Origin: Ectobius pallidus
Taxonomy: Eukaryota > Arthropoda > Insecta > Blattodea > Ectobiidae
Assembly: GCA_964059195.1 (NCBI GenBank)
Contig: CAXKWD010000007.1
Location: 60,388,705-60,452,704, forward strand
DNA: 64,000 nt
Direction of reading: 5' to 3'
The position numbers were made by a program, and so were the translations under genes. The notes under the pieces are model-generated. The model was not told the DNA's origin and searched no databases. It saw only the letters and a program-made list of their open reading frames with translations. This document shows positions 44,471 to 55,500 of this stretch, one piece after another (positions within the stretch are counted from its first letter, which is position 1; every line of letters begins with the position of its first letter).

Positions 44471-46765
44471 AAAATTTGTATTCAACCCTGAAATTCAAAT
44501 TTTGTCTATTTGGACAAGGGACAAATTGGCAAATAATATTAGGAGAAATCCTACGAACGAAAATCTAATATTATACTACAAGAGATACAGAAATATATTA
44601 ACAAAAGCTATACGAGCCATGAAAGTTAATTATTACAAAAATAAATTTGAAATACATAAAAATAACGCTAGAAAATTCTGATCCACTGTCAATGAAGCTA
44701 CTGATACTAATTCAAATAATAAAATTCCAATCTTAGAAATCATAAATGAAAAAGGACAAAATATTAAGCGAAGTGACCAAATTGCAAGTGAATTTAACTC
44801 CTTTTTTTCGAAAATAGGAAAAAGAATCACTTCAAATATTAAGTTAGCACCAAACAGCATCCCTGAATATAAAAAATGTATACCACAACCTGCTCAGCTT
44901 TCGTCAATGTTTCTTCTCCCTGTAACCCAAGATGAAATCAATAAAACGATAATCTCACTAAAAAATAACGTTGCCCCTGGTACGGACGGAATAACAAACA
45001 ACACCTTGAAAACAATTTCTAAATACATATCGAAGCCCCTCGAACATATTTTTAATCTTTGCTTATCAGAAGGAACTTTCCCAGATGATCTTAAAAAAGC
45101 TGTGGTAGTACCTATATACAAATCCGGATAAAAGTATACTGTAGTTTAAATAATTATAGACCTATATCCTTACTCCCTAGCCTATCTAAATTGTTAGAAA
45201 AATGTATAAAAAACAGACTGGTGGACTTCTTAAATAAAAATAATATATTAAATTCAAATCAATTTGGTTTTCGAAATAACTTGAGCACCGATGATGCCAT
45301 AATTAATGTTACAGGAAAAGTTATCGAAGAATTAGATGCGGGAAATAAAAGTCTAGGTATTTTTTTTGGATTTGCAAAAGGCTTTTGACACTGTAAACCA
45401 CAAGATACTTATAGAAAAACTAGAGCAAATTGGAGTAAGAGGCACTGCACTAAATTTATTTCGGTCTTATTTACATAATGGAACGCAAATAACCAAAATT
45501 AAGGATCAGATTAGTGGTGTCAGAGAAGTGGTTACTGGTGGGCCCAATTCTTTTCATTATTTACATAAATGAGTTGCTGCATTTGGACTTAAATAATTTC
45601 CATGGTCGTCTTTATTCTTATGCCGATGATACCGTATTGCTATTTTCCGGTCCAACTTGGCAGGATACTTACAAATGGGCTAATAAGGGATTAAGAGTGG
45701 TTAAAAGTTGGCTTGACTGCATTAGGTTAGTATTAAATATAAATAAAACAAACTGTGTTCCATTCTCATTAACAACTGCTGGTACTCCACAATCAATTAT
45801 GGATCAAAACTTGTGCGTAAGACTCCATGATATCAACTGTGAAGCTGACTCATGTACCTGCCAGGCTGTGAAGGAGACAAATCAGGTCAAATACCTTGGT
45901 ATTATTATAGATCATCATCTGAAATTCGACAAACATATCACATATTTATGCACCAGACTAAGAAAAACATTATACAAATTTGCCAGTCTAAAACAATATT
46001 TACCGACTGAAGTCTTAAGGATAGTCTACTTAGCTCTAATATAATCTGTCCTCCAATACGGTATCATTGGCTGGGGAGGAAGTGGTATTTCCGTATTGAC
46101 TCCTTAGATTCTAATACAGAAAAGAATTATAAAAATTTGTTTAAAAAACCTATGGAATATCCAACAGAACTGATATTTCCAGAATTTAATGTTATGACTG
46201 TAGAACAAATTTATAAGCTCACACTTTTAAAATACTTTCACAAATACTGCAACGTACATGTATCGGATCCTCTTAATTACAATACTAGAAGAAATAAAAC
46301 GTTGCCTTTAATAGAACCAAAATACTTCACCTCTTCTGGCTCTAAACATAGCATTTATTCTGGTCCAAGACTCTATAACTCTATAATTAGATCACATCCA
46401 GAAATAGTACATATGAACAACAAAAAATTCAATAAGTTTATCAAAAACCTTATTTCATAGTTCAAAAGTTATTTCACTCTGTACTTAGTAGACAATTAAG
46501 GAACGATTTTATTTGTAATAACTCAGGGTTTTAATTTTGTTCTTACTACTTTTCCTTTTTTTCTTTTTACTTTTCTGTTCTTTCTTTTTTATTATTACTT
46601 ATTTAGGTATTGATTTAATTATATTTTCTTTATGTATTTGTAATTTGTATTTTGTAATGTAAATGGCTGAACTGTGCCCGAGCACGAGCGCTTGCTCATT
46701 CGGGTGGTCTTGTTTTGTATAAATATTTATTAAATAAATTAAATTATTAAATTTAAAAAAAATAA
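44470..46765 (+). mobile_element. LINE-C, CR1/L2-like, plus strand, decayed
   Basis: 5'-truncated LINE with most of an RT and a complete 3' end. The 3' untranslated part (46465-46720) ends in a short A/T repeat 'ttaaataaattaaatt' rather than a long poly(A), as in CR1/L2-type elements. It lies in the intron downstream of ABCG exon 4, in the same orientation as the gene. Confidence 0.75.
44480..46460 (+). pseudogene. LINE-C reverse transcriptase
   Basis: Reads, across frames, EFNSFFSKIGKRI (44790), LKNNVAPGTDGITN (44958), AVVVPIYKSG (45100), [13 protein letters not shown] with the first catalytic Asp (45370), SYADDTVLLFSG with the YADD box (45615) and KYLGIIIDHHLKFDKH (45890). The C-terminal block NYNTRRNKTLPL (46277) is typical of CR1/L2-like LINEs. 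Frameshifts or stops near 45130, 45370, 45535, 46042 and 46105 break it into five or six pieces. Confidence 0.8.
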
Positions 46766-47119
46766 AATTTTAAAATCAGATTATCTCTCGTTTTTACTTT
46801 CTTAAATGATTGAAGTCCAGTGCACTGGCATTGTGTTGTATTACGAGCAGTAAGGTGACATCACCACGTAAGATAAGGGAAAAAAGGGTAAGGTATTTGT
46901 AAATTAAGTGGTTGGCTTAAGTTCTAAATCAGGGTGGGCGAAGTTCGAACGCTATGTATATGATTTTTATGGAGATCTCCAGGCTGTATCTTATTGCACA
47001 TTTCTTGTTTATTTTTTGTTCATGTCTACAAAGTTCATCAACCATTCTCATGTGTGTTGTTAAAAGTAACATGTCACCGTCACAGTAACCATGATGTAAG
47101 TTGTTGCTGGTGTGTATCA
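46766..47119. other. no gene seen
   Basis: Intron sequence between LINE-C and a hAT MITE; no coding signal found. Confidence 0.5.
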
Positions 47120-47127
47120 TGTCATAT

Positions 47128-47388
47128 CATAGGCGTAACCAGGCCGACCTTATGGGGGGGTATAACATCCGGGGGGTATGGAATACCCCCCAGGGAGAGG
47201 GGGATTCAGGGGTCCTCCCCGGAAAATTTTAAAAATTAAGATGCACAACGAGTTTTAAGCTTCCCACGCTTTATACTAATTATATATTAAGTAATTTATA
47301 AGCAGACTTAAAAAAATTGTACAATTTTCCTTTTTTTAATCAATGGGGGGGTTCAAACCCCTAAAACCCAATCCTCGTTACGCCTCTG
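47128..47388. mobile_element. hAT-type MITE, 261 bp
   Basis: Ends 'cataggcgtaaccagg' and '...cctcgttacgcctctg' are inverted. The flanks are 'tgtcatat' (47120-47127) and 'tgtcataa' (47389-47396), an 8-bp duplication with one change. The interior is non-coding, with G-runs at 47155, 47170 and 47345. Confidence 0.8.
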
Positions 47389-47399
47389 TGTCATAATAT

Positions 47400-48500
47400 A
47401 TCATGCTGACCAGAGTTATATTTTATCTATGTATATAACCTTGCTAGTTGCAACTCTGTGGCACCCATCAGTAATGCTGAGAGACTTGTGTTGGTAATGA
47501 ATATTATGTAAAGTGTTACAGATATGAGGGTAATTGTTTTTAAAACATTTAATGTTCTACTATTTGGATAGGAAAGTTAGGTAATGCTATTATTTCGTTT
47601 TGCAATATTATTCTTTTTCTTCTCTGAGTTTTCTTGTGTTCTATGGATATTGTTCTCTTCCTTTGTTTTTTGTTTTGTTGGTGAGCACTGTGTACGGCGT
47701 GTGCTATGATTGCTAGACATAATTCATCTCACTCCCAAGACTGGTGGACCTATCTATTTTATTTCAGATTTATTTAGGTTTCTTAAAAGATTTTCCCAAA
47801 TTTTTAAGATTTTTTTTTTTTTTCAAAATACGAGGAGAGGAGATATTTGTAAGGTTGTAGTTGGCAGCCACTGTTCTAAAGGTTACTAGTAATCTGGACT
47901 ATTTCCTGTTAGGCGTGAATCTGCTGATTCAGATTCCACGGATGTGGGAAACAAGCTGGAAGAATTATGCCAGTGTGTGCTTGAAGGTGTCGTGTGTGAG
48001 GAGCGCAGAAAATGACAGCCATATAGTCAAAAGTTATGTACTTCCAAGTTGTGTATATATGTATTTATCCAAGTAGTGGGAATAGTAAAAAAACAGGTGT
48101 ACAATAGGCAAAGAGTGATGTATTTATTTATTAGAACTAGCATCCTAATAACCATGAGGGTGCTGAGAGATTAAACAGAGGGGGCACAAACAGGTTTGTC
48201 ATGAGGGCATTGGAGGTCAGCAGGGCAGAACATCATGATGTTGAGGATAGCGAAGGCTGAGGGAACCCGAACGCTGGATAGAACAAACCAGAGTGCTGGA
48301 GGGTGCTCTGCAATAGTGTATTTTTGTATAAGTACCTCTCTCACTCTCCATTTTTAAAAAAAATCGATATTATTGAAAATTAATATTTTCAAAGAGCAAT
48401 ATCAATATCAAGACTTTATCGGAACTGAAATATTAATGTCAAAATATTGATATTCGATAATATCAATATTGCTAGGTAACTGGTATTAAAATACGCATGC
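47400..48500. other. intron sequence, no gene seen
   Basis: One short open frame (47861-48076) lacks any recognisable motif. 48360-48480 is rich in 'aatatcaatatt'-type short palindromes, possibly an old MITE. Confidence 0.45.
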
Positions 48501-51450
48501 TGGCCAAAGGAGGAAATGCTACTAGAATTCTTTGGTGGGTGTTGTAGCAAATGTTAAGGTCTGATGAATAATAATTCACATAATCTAATGAGGTAATAAT
48601 TAATTAAATCAACCTGAATTACGTCACACATTCCATGTTAACACAATCCAAATCTTTATGATGTCATACAACATATCAAAATAATTAATCAGCGAAACAT
48701 ACTAACCTTTGAAGTAAACGACGTGGTTCGTGACTGTGCTACTAGACATTGCAGCCACATGGCTAACCAAGAAAATTTAAATAACTTGTCTAATTTTAAC
48801 ACCACATTTGAAGATCAGAAACATGATGTAAAACTTTTTAGCAAATTACATATAAAAAGGAGACACGCTGCAGCAGACATAAAGTTTTTGAACATATGCA
48901 TAAAAGAAAAGTTGTCGCCTGTTTTTCTTAAAAGGGTGATCAAATTAAATGATAACAGCAAGTACCAAAAGACTTTAGAAAAGAAGGCTATGATTTTAGA
49001 AAGATCCATACATTATGCCATATTAGAAAGGAATGATCTCATTCTTTACAATTTACACTTAAAACTGCAAAAATCTTTAGGAAATGTAGTTTGGAACAAT
49101 TTTTGTATGAATTTATACAATAGACTTAATTCAAGTATGTCAACAAAAACACAGAGACTCAAGAAGAAAGTAATGAAGTTACGCAACACCAAAACCAGTT
49201 ACCAAACGCAATCAAATTGTGACAAGAAGCCTATAACAGTACCAGACAACGTAGTGAATTTATCTAACCTTCCATTTGATAGAGCTGAAGTCAACTTTTT
49301 GAACAAACGTTTAAAAACATGTATTGATAATTCTAATAAGATTGACGATTACATCGTAGATGTCGAGATTACCACTAGTTTGCTTAAGACGGAGACTGAA
49401 AAGAATTCGGCCAAAACCAAGTGTCTACAAATACTTCAAGAAATTCCGACAAACAAAAAATCCACAGATAGCAAATCTTTGATCAAGAAACTGAATGAAA
49501 AGCCGGTTTACTATTTAAAAGCAGACAAAGGTAATAAAACCGTTATCTTGGACCAAGACGATTACGTACGTAGGACAGAGAAAATGCTTCAAAAACCTGA
49601 ATACAAAAAACTCACTAAGAATCCTCTGAATTCTTTTATATCCCAAACTCGTAAGGTCATCAAAGAAAGCACTCTTATTTCGAAATCAGAAGAAAAAAAA
49701 CTTATAGTGAGCAATCCTCAATTGCCAAAACTTTATTGTTTACCGAAAATCCATAAAAAAGACGAAAGTATGAGGCCTATTATAAACAATATCAATGCCC
49801 CAACATATAAATTGGCTAAATGGTTGACTAATAAATTAGACACTTTGGACAAATTTGAATCGTTAAGCATAAAAAACTCTTATGACTTAATCGACAAAAT
49901 TAAAAACATCACTATTGGACCAGGCGATATGCTAGTCTCGTTTGACGTTAGTGCCTTGTTTACTAACATTCCGACGGAAAAATTACCCGACTTGTTGAAT
50001 CAATGGTTCCTACGCAATCAATTTACCACAGAACAAATGGAAGGTTACAGCAAATTAATAGACCTATGCATCAGTCAAAATAGTTTCTGTTTTAACGACA
50101 GTTATTATAGACAGACCACAGGATTAGCCATGGGAAATCCATTATCACCTCTACTAGCGGACTTATACATGAGTCATTTCGAATCACAGGTCACAAAAGC
50201 TTTTCCACATATTTTCAAATACTGGTGCAGGTACGTGGATGATATTCTGGCGATTGTTCCACTTAGATTTCTGGATGATTCATTGGAATTACTCAATTCA
50301 CAAAATAGCACCATCAAATTTACGATTGAAACTGAAGAAAATGGATGTTTACCATTTTTAGACTTAAAGATTATCAGAAAGGAGAGGAAATTGGAGTTTG
50401 GGATTTATAGGAAAGATACTCATGTGGACAATTACATTAAACATAACAATTACAACCCAAGGTCACATCAATTTGCTATATTCCATAGTTTGATACACAG
50501 ATTACTACATATCCCTCTATCTGAAGATGAATACCACAAAGAATATTTACACATAAAGGAAGTGGCTGTCCGGAATGGGTTCAGAATGGAATTCATTAAC
50601 AAGATGATTTTCATACATAAAAAAAGGAAAATGATTAAGGATACCTGTACTTTATCTAACACAGAAGAGAAGAAACCAATATTTAAAAAGTTCACCTTTC
50701 ATCCGAAACTATTTCACAAATTTGAGAGAGTATTTCAAGGTTTCAACATAAAATTAGCACCACAGAACAAATTTAATCTCAGGAATCTACTAAATCACCC
50801 ACTAAGAAATAGCACCCCGGAAGTAAAACGGTCAAGCATTTATCAGATAGATTGTCAAGACTGTCATAAAGTTTACATAGGCCAAACTATGAGAAATTTA
50901 GAAACAAGAATGAAGGAACATTTAAGGAATGTCAGACTATTGCATACGGAAAACTCGGCCCCAGCATATCACGCTTATACATATGATCATCATATTAAGG
51001 AGGACATCAAATTATTGAAACATGTTAAACAACCGTTGGAATTAAGAGCTTGGGAAAGGATCTTCATCATAAAAAATGGAGAGAGGGTCATGAACTTTGA
51101 GATCCCTATGGTGGACGAGATGTTTAGTTTAACCTTGAGGAGGACAGGTGGCAGCACGTCGTCAACTACAGATCCATATCAACCTAGTGCCAGTCAACCA
51201 TCAGCTGAGGATGAGGGAGCTTCTTCCCTGGAAACCGGTTCTACATAAATAATGTAAATGGAGCAAAAAGTGTTTTTAATGTTTGACTAATTTTAATTTT
51301 AATTGAACATGCTCTGCTGTATAAAAGACTTCATACTGATTTTAATGAAACATAAAGAGTTTATATAATATGCACGTTTTCATACAGTGCAATACATACA
51401 TACTTATTCAATGGCAATAGACAATTCCTCAGTAAGCTAAAGGAATATTG
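48500..51450 (+). mobile_element. Penelope-like element with full-length ORF
   Basis: Contains an uninterrupted RT plus GIY-YIG ORF. Its outer limits are not clear: no long terminal repeats were recognised, and 51250-51450 is an AT-rich 3' region ending where LINE-D begins. Boundaries are approximate. Confidence 0.75.
48759..51248 (+). CDS. Penelope-like RT with GIY-YIG endonuclease
   Basis: One protein that both copies RNA and cuts target DNA in Penelope-type retroelements. I start at ATG 48759 (829 aa); the frame is open upstream to about 48723. Residue numbers here count from the 48723 frame. Basic N-terminal region to about 250; KADKGNKTVILDQDDY (266-281); PKLYCLPKIHK (335-345); MLVSFDVSALFTNIP with the first catalytic Asp (403-417); TTGLAMGNPLSPLLADLYMS (465-484); YVDDILAI (504-511). 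The GIY-YIG domain starts SIYQIDCQDCHKVYIGQT (705-722) with its Arg and His at 729 and 733. No stops or frameshifts, so it may be active or recently so. Confidence 0.9.
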   Translation: MANQENLNNLSNFNTTFEDQKHDVKLFSKLHIKRRHAAADIKFLNICIKEKLSPVFLKRVIKLNDNSKYQKTLEKKAMILERSIHYAILERNDLILYNLHLKLQKSLGNVVWNNFCMNLYNRLNSSMSTKTQRLKKKVMKLRNTKTSYQTQSNCDKKPITVPDNVVNLSNLPFDRAEVNFLNKRLKTCIDNSNKIDDYIVDVEITTSLLKTETEKNSAKTKCLQILQEIPTNKKSTDSKSLIKKLNEKPVYYLKADKGNKTVILDQDDYVRRTEKMLQKPEYKKLTKNPLNSFISQTRKVIKESTLISKSEEKKLIVSNPQLPKLYCLPKIHKKDESMRPIINNINAPTYKLAKWLTNKLDTLDKFESLSIKNSYDLIDKIKNITIGPGDMLVSFDVSALFTNIPTEKLPDLLNQWFLRNQFTTEQMEGYSKLIDLCISQNSFCFNDSYYRQTTGLAMGNPLSPLLADLYMSHFESQVTKAFPHIFKYWCRYVDDILAIVPLRFLDDSLELLNSQNSTIKFTIETEENGCLPFLDLKIIRKERKLEFGIYRKDTHVDNYIKHNNYNPRSHQFAIFHSLIHRLLHIPLSEDEYHKEYLHIKEVAVRNGFRMEFINKMIFIHKKRKMIKDTCTLSNTEEKKPIFKKFTFHPKLFHKFERVFQGFNIKLAPQNKFNLRNLLNHPLRNSTPEVKRSSIYQIDCQDCHKVYIGQTMRNLETRMKEHLRNVRLLHTENSAPAYHAYTYDHHIKEDIKLLKHVKQPLELRAWERIFIIKNGERVMNFEIPMVDEMFSLTLRRTGGSTSSTTDPYQPSASQPSAEDEGASSLETGST

Positions 51451-51456
51451 TCTATT

Positions 51457-52040
51457 TTATAGAACCCGAAGGTTCATTACCATGCTTACCTGAGCCCGCC
51501 ATTCAACCCTATTCTGTGCTACCTCTATCCAATCATCCCTCGCAAATCCTACTTCCTTTAAATCTATCCTAATATTTTCCTCCCACCTACGTCTATGTCT
51601 TCCAGGTGGTCTTTTCTCTTTTGGTCTCCCAGTCAATGCTTTTGAGATATGTCTTTCCTCTCCCATGCATGCAACATATCCAGTCCATTTCATCCTCCAT
51701 GATTTAATTATCCTTACTATATCTGGTGAAGAGTACAGGTCATGAAGCTCATCGTTATGCAGTTTTTTCCAGTCCCCATTTTCATCTCTCTTAGGCCCAA
51801 ATATTTTCCTAAGCACTCTGTTTTCGAACACACTCAGTTTATGTTCTTCCCGTAGAGTAAACGCCCATGTCTTACATCCATACAATACAACCGGCAGGAT
51901 AATAGTCTTATAAATCTTTATTTTTAGATTTCTAGACAGAAGACAAGAAGATAAGTGTTTCTGAATTGCATAAAAACAAGGATTTCCTGATTTGAGTCTA
52001 CACTTACCTTCTGCCGTAATATTATCTGTGTCTCAATTAC
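51457..52040 (-). pseudogene. LINE-D RT C-terminal domain
   Basis: The open frame 51885-51457 reads TWAFTLREEHKLSVFENRVL, then RKIFGPKRDE, LHNDELHDLYSSPDIVRIIK, MKWTGYVACMGEERH, RPKEKRPPGRHRRRWEENIR and MNLRVL at the stop. This is the C-terminal domain of a LINE RT I know as very common in insects, complete to its normal end. Upstream (to 52040) the same frame is nearly continuous. It has no activity without the missing 5' part. Confidence 0.85.
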
Positions 52041-52052
52041 TGCTCCCAGATA

Positions 52053-52982
52053 CGAGGGTTGGTCAATAAGTAAGGTCTCCAACACTCTAGTCCAAACTCA
52101 CAATGTCGGACGAGAGATTTGGCGCCACTGCCATGTCCCACTATCTCCCCTCTTTCAAATGAGCCATTCCTGCAGCCGCTGAACCTATTAGTGTCCGAGA
52201 TAGATCTGTTTGAAAAAGATCTCCCGATTTCCGTCCCCGCCAAGTGCGCCTACGCGAAGTCATACAGTTTCTTACTGCAAAAAAAGTTCCGCCGATTGAA
52301 ATTCACAGACAGCTTTGCGAAGTTTATGGAGAGGGATGTATGGACATAAAAAATGTGCATAAATGGGTTCGTGAGTTTAAACAGGGCTGGACAAATATTC
52401 ATGATGAAGAACGAAGTGGGAGACCAACAACAGCCATCACAGATGAGATGGTGGCAAAAGTCGATGAATTGGTGCGATAAGATCGACGCATCACTACTCG
52501 TGAACTTTGTTTATTGCTTCCTGACATTTCTAAAGGTTCCATACAGACCACTTTGAGTGACAAATTGATGTTCCATAAGGTTTGTGCGAGGTGCGTTCGC
52601 GGAGGCCGCACTTGGCGGGGACGGAAATCGGGAGATCCATTTCAAACAGCTCTACCTCGGACACTAAAACGTTCAGAGGCTGCAGCAATGGCTCGTTTGA
52701 AAGAGGGGAGATAACGGGACATGGCAGTGGCGCCAACTCTCTCGTCCGACGTTGTGAGCTTGGGCTAGAGTGTTGGAGACCTTACTTATTACTTGGCGGG
52801 GACGGAAATCGGGAGATCGTTTCAAACAGCTCTATCTCGGACACTAAAGGGCTCAGCAGCTGCAGCAATGGCTCATTTGAAAGCGGGGAGATAGCGGGAC
52901 ACGGCAGTGGCGCTAAATCTCTCGTCCGACGTTGTGAGCTTGAGCTAGAGTGTTGGAGACCTTACTTATTGACCAACCCTTG
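52053..52982 (+). mobile_element. mariner with ~190-bp TIRs and doubled right TIR
   Basis: Outer ends 'cgagggttggtcaataagta' (52053) and its complement (to 52982) with TA on both sides, inserted in LINE-D. The left inverted repeat spans about 52053-52245. The right inverted repeat is present twice in tandem (52611-52791, 52792-52982; period 181 bp). Between is an N-terminal transposase fragment, so the element has lost its catalytic part. Confidence 0.85.
52240..52600 (+). pseudogene. mariner transposase N-terminal fragment
   Basis: Reads REVIQFLTAKKVPPIEIHRQ, VYGEGCMDIKNVHKWVREFK and DEERSGRPTTAITDEMV, the paired helix-turn-helix DNA-binding domain of mariner transposase. A TAA at 52478 follows DELVR, then the frame continues RRITTRELCLLPDISKGS. 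It stops at the start of the duplicated right repeat. All three catalytic Asp residues are missing. Confidence 0.85.
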
Positions 52983-53219
52983 TATTTGAATTTTTCCACT
53001 TGTTCGAATGATTTACCAGCTATTCTAATATTTTGTGGAACATTATTTTGACATTCCATGACCATATACTTAGTTTTTTCTGTAATAATTTCCAATCCAA
53101 GTTTATTCCAGGCTTCGAAAAGACCTTCTGCATTTCTCTTGATTGTGTTTATGTCATCACCCAGCAAGCAAACATCATCTGCATAAGCTAAAACGTAATA
53201 CATAATATTATTAATTATC

Positions 53220-53590
53220 AAAATAAGTATTAATTAATTTAAAACAACAAAAAGTCATACAAGATGACATAATTTGTCTGTGATATTATACATCAGAAGA
53301 TTCAGCTAAATGCAAAGAATTAAAATATCTTAAACATATATTAATTAAATGCATTAGTGAATTTATATTAAATTAATTACATATTCTATTGTTCACAGCT
53401 ATTAATACCATAGATGTAAAGATACACAAAGAGCTCAGATAATGAGGACCAGGGGAAAATCCAGCTTGGTATTTCCAAGGAAATTAGTAAAATTTAAGAT
53501 TCAATGAGAAATCAGCTGCCTCTCTAGAGTATCCCTTTTGGTTGTAAATATCTTGATCAGAAGGACACCTACTAGCCAGAGGTCATTTCC
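53220..53590. other. no gene seen
   Basis: AT-rich intron sequence between LINE-D and the transposase relic. Confidence 0.5.
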
Positions 53591-53599
53591 AACCATTAA

Positions 53600-54490
53600 C
53601 AATTGAAATAATAATGCAGAAAACCCTATACCTTTTTGTTGTAACCATTCAATAATTTCAGATTTTCTGGGGGAAGTGTTTGGAATTTTGTTGTATTGAC
53701 TGAGTGATATGGATCATTATCCATTACTAATATGCTTCCTTCTTCTAAATAATTTTAAAATCTGTTAAAGATTAATCCTTAAATATCAGCTGACATCTCC
53801 TCATGGTAATCAGATGTTTTTATAGATGGAAAAACCCACTTACTTTCGGGTATACATCCTGCTTTCGCAGAACCTACATGACAAACAATCAATTGACTAC
53901 CTTTCCCAATAGGTACCTTGAGTCCAGTGGTTTTAGTGGAATCTTGCCAGATTGATTTTGCTGTATGGTTTTGATTTACCCAAGTCTCGTCTTGTGTCAC
54001 CAGAAGTCCTAATTTGGTGCATTGTGCATAGAAATGTTAACCTTATCACCACAATGTCACTTCTTTCCATTAAAACATTTCATACGTTGTTTGTCTTTCT
54101 ATACTTGAAACTTATATTTCAAAGTATCCTGTAAGTGGATGTAGTAGGTAGAGCCTTTGAACAAAATTTTTCTTTTTAAAGCCTATGAGTTCTTTTTTTG
54201 TATTGCTGGGAATTCATCTGTGTCATAGAAGCCAAAAACTGTCGTCCATACATGTCCTTTTTAAAGTCAGTTAAGTTTGTAAGCCTCTTTGGGGGTCCAG
54301 TGTGCTTCCTTGGTAACAAGAAGATTGGATCAGATTTTTGGCATCTCAGCAAATGTGTGAAACCGTGGCCTTGTTTATGCCATAGACTATGGAAGTTGAG
54401 AGACTGAGACATTCTAACACTTATTAAAAATTGTGTACACTCTAAAAATAATGCTTCTTGCCTGGCTTTGCAATACTTATTTAACACTGT
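53600..54490 (-). pseudogene. second DD82E-type transposase relic
   Basis: Minus strand, older relative of the element at 37015. 54310-54180 reads LLPRKHTGPPKRLTNLTDFK, the DNA-binding region. 54000-53779 reads QDETWVNQNHTAKSIW with the first Asp, then VPIGKGSQLIVCHVGSAKAG and SDYHEEMSADI. 53730-53690 continues toward the second Asp (WIMIHITQS) with stops. The C-terminal half with the Glu is not found. Several stops and frameshifts. TIRs not recognised. Confidence 0.65.
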
Positions 54491-54499
54491 GATTTCACT

Positions 54500-54930
54500 G
54501 CTTGTAGTTGGTTTGCTTAACGACGTAGTATAGGCCTACTGAAACAATGGGTCGTATAAATAAAAAGAAACAATTGCTACCGAGCTGCTACTCGTGAGTA
54601 GGTTGAGAATCAAGCACCTGCTCTCTGTTTAGTATAAATAAAATTTGCCTCTTCCTGCCATGCGGCTGCCCAGGCAACTCATAGTAAGTGCTCGACGTCT
54701 ACATTCCATATCACCCGACACATAACGGCTGAGTAAATAAACATGCCACTTGACTGTCTGTGCAGCGATATAAAATTTAAAGTTCAGTATATTATGTATC
54801 AGAATGGTTGAAGAAAGGTCGTGCAAATTCTGAAGATGCACAAACGAGTACTGGATAAAGCTCAACTGCCCGAAAGAAAATAGAAAAAATCTTTAGCAGT
54901 AACTGCTCTCAAAAGTCAGCTACAACGGGA
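54500..54930. other. no gene; possible element end at 54548
   Basis: 'gggtcgtataaataaaaaga' at 54548 could be the left end of the element that carries the next ORF, but no matching right end was found. Confidence 0.3.
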
Positions 54931-54939
54931 TGTAAATTA

Positions 54940-55500
54940 GTGTTAACTGAAAATCGGATTTTCAAAAGAATTAGTAATTTGAAGAGCAGTATAAAGCAAA
55001 AATCAGACCTGAGACTTACTGGGAATAAGCCGATAGTCTTGAAAGATTGGGAACAGGAGTTCCTGGACCTGCTACAAGTAGAATCCAATCCGTCCTTTGA
55101 AAGAATGGCAGGTAAGAATTTATATTTAAATAATACCGTATTTACTCATTTATTTAAATTAATGTGTACTATAATACAAAGAAGTAACCTATGAACTTTC
55201 CACCTTCCAGGTAGAATAGAAATTTGTTTAGACGAATCACCATCTACATCAGAACGATTCACTCCAGTGCCCTCCGTTCTTGTAGCTGCAGAGTCGACTC
55301 CTGAGGTGAGGGATGATACACTAGTTAGGGAACGCAAAGGATCTCGAAAAACTGCAGGAAAAAGAAGATACATAGATGAAGAGAGAACCCGTGAAGAAAA
55401 GGAATAATTAGAAATAGAAGTATTGAATTTAAAGAAAGAAAAACTACTTTGGGAGAAAAAAAAAAAGAGACAAGAGAGTGAGAACAGGTCGCCATATTTG
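54940..55500 (+). pseudogene. possible Myb/SANT-like two-exon ORF
   Basis: The first part (54940-55111) reads LTGNKPIVLKDWEQEFLDLL and ESNPSFERMA, like the SANT/MADF-type DNA-binding proteins that accompany Harbinger-like transposons. A plausible donor 'ggcag|gtaaga' at 55111 and acceptor 'ccttccag' ending at 55210 join it to GRIEICLDESPSTSERFTPV and a basic, charged tail. A TAA at 55408 interrupts the tail, after which a Lys/Glu-rich helix continues. The function is inferred from pattern only. Confidence 0.35.

Larger units (their letters stand above)
51450..53215 (-). mobile_element. LINE-D 3' half, split by a mariner
   Basis: Minus-strand LINE fragment. 53215-52985 carries LAYADDVCLLGDD, the RT YADD box, followed by GLEIITEKTKYMVM. 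After the mariner (52053-52982), 52050-51457 resumes with NLKIKIYKTIILPVVLYGC and the C-terminal domain. Removing the mariner restores the normal order for this LINE family. Confidence 0.85.

Noticed and set aside
54176..54487. A free-standing 103-codon gene
   Set aside because: Its motifs and position fit the DNA-binding part of the decayed DD82E-type transposase just downstream on the same strand.
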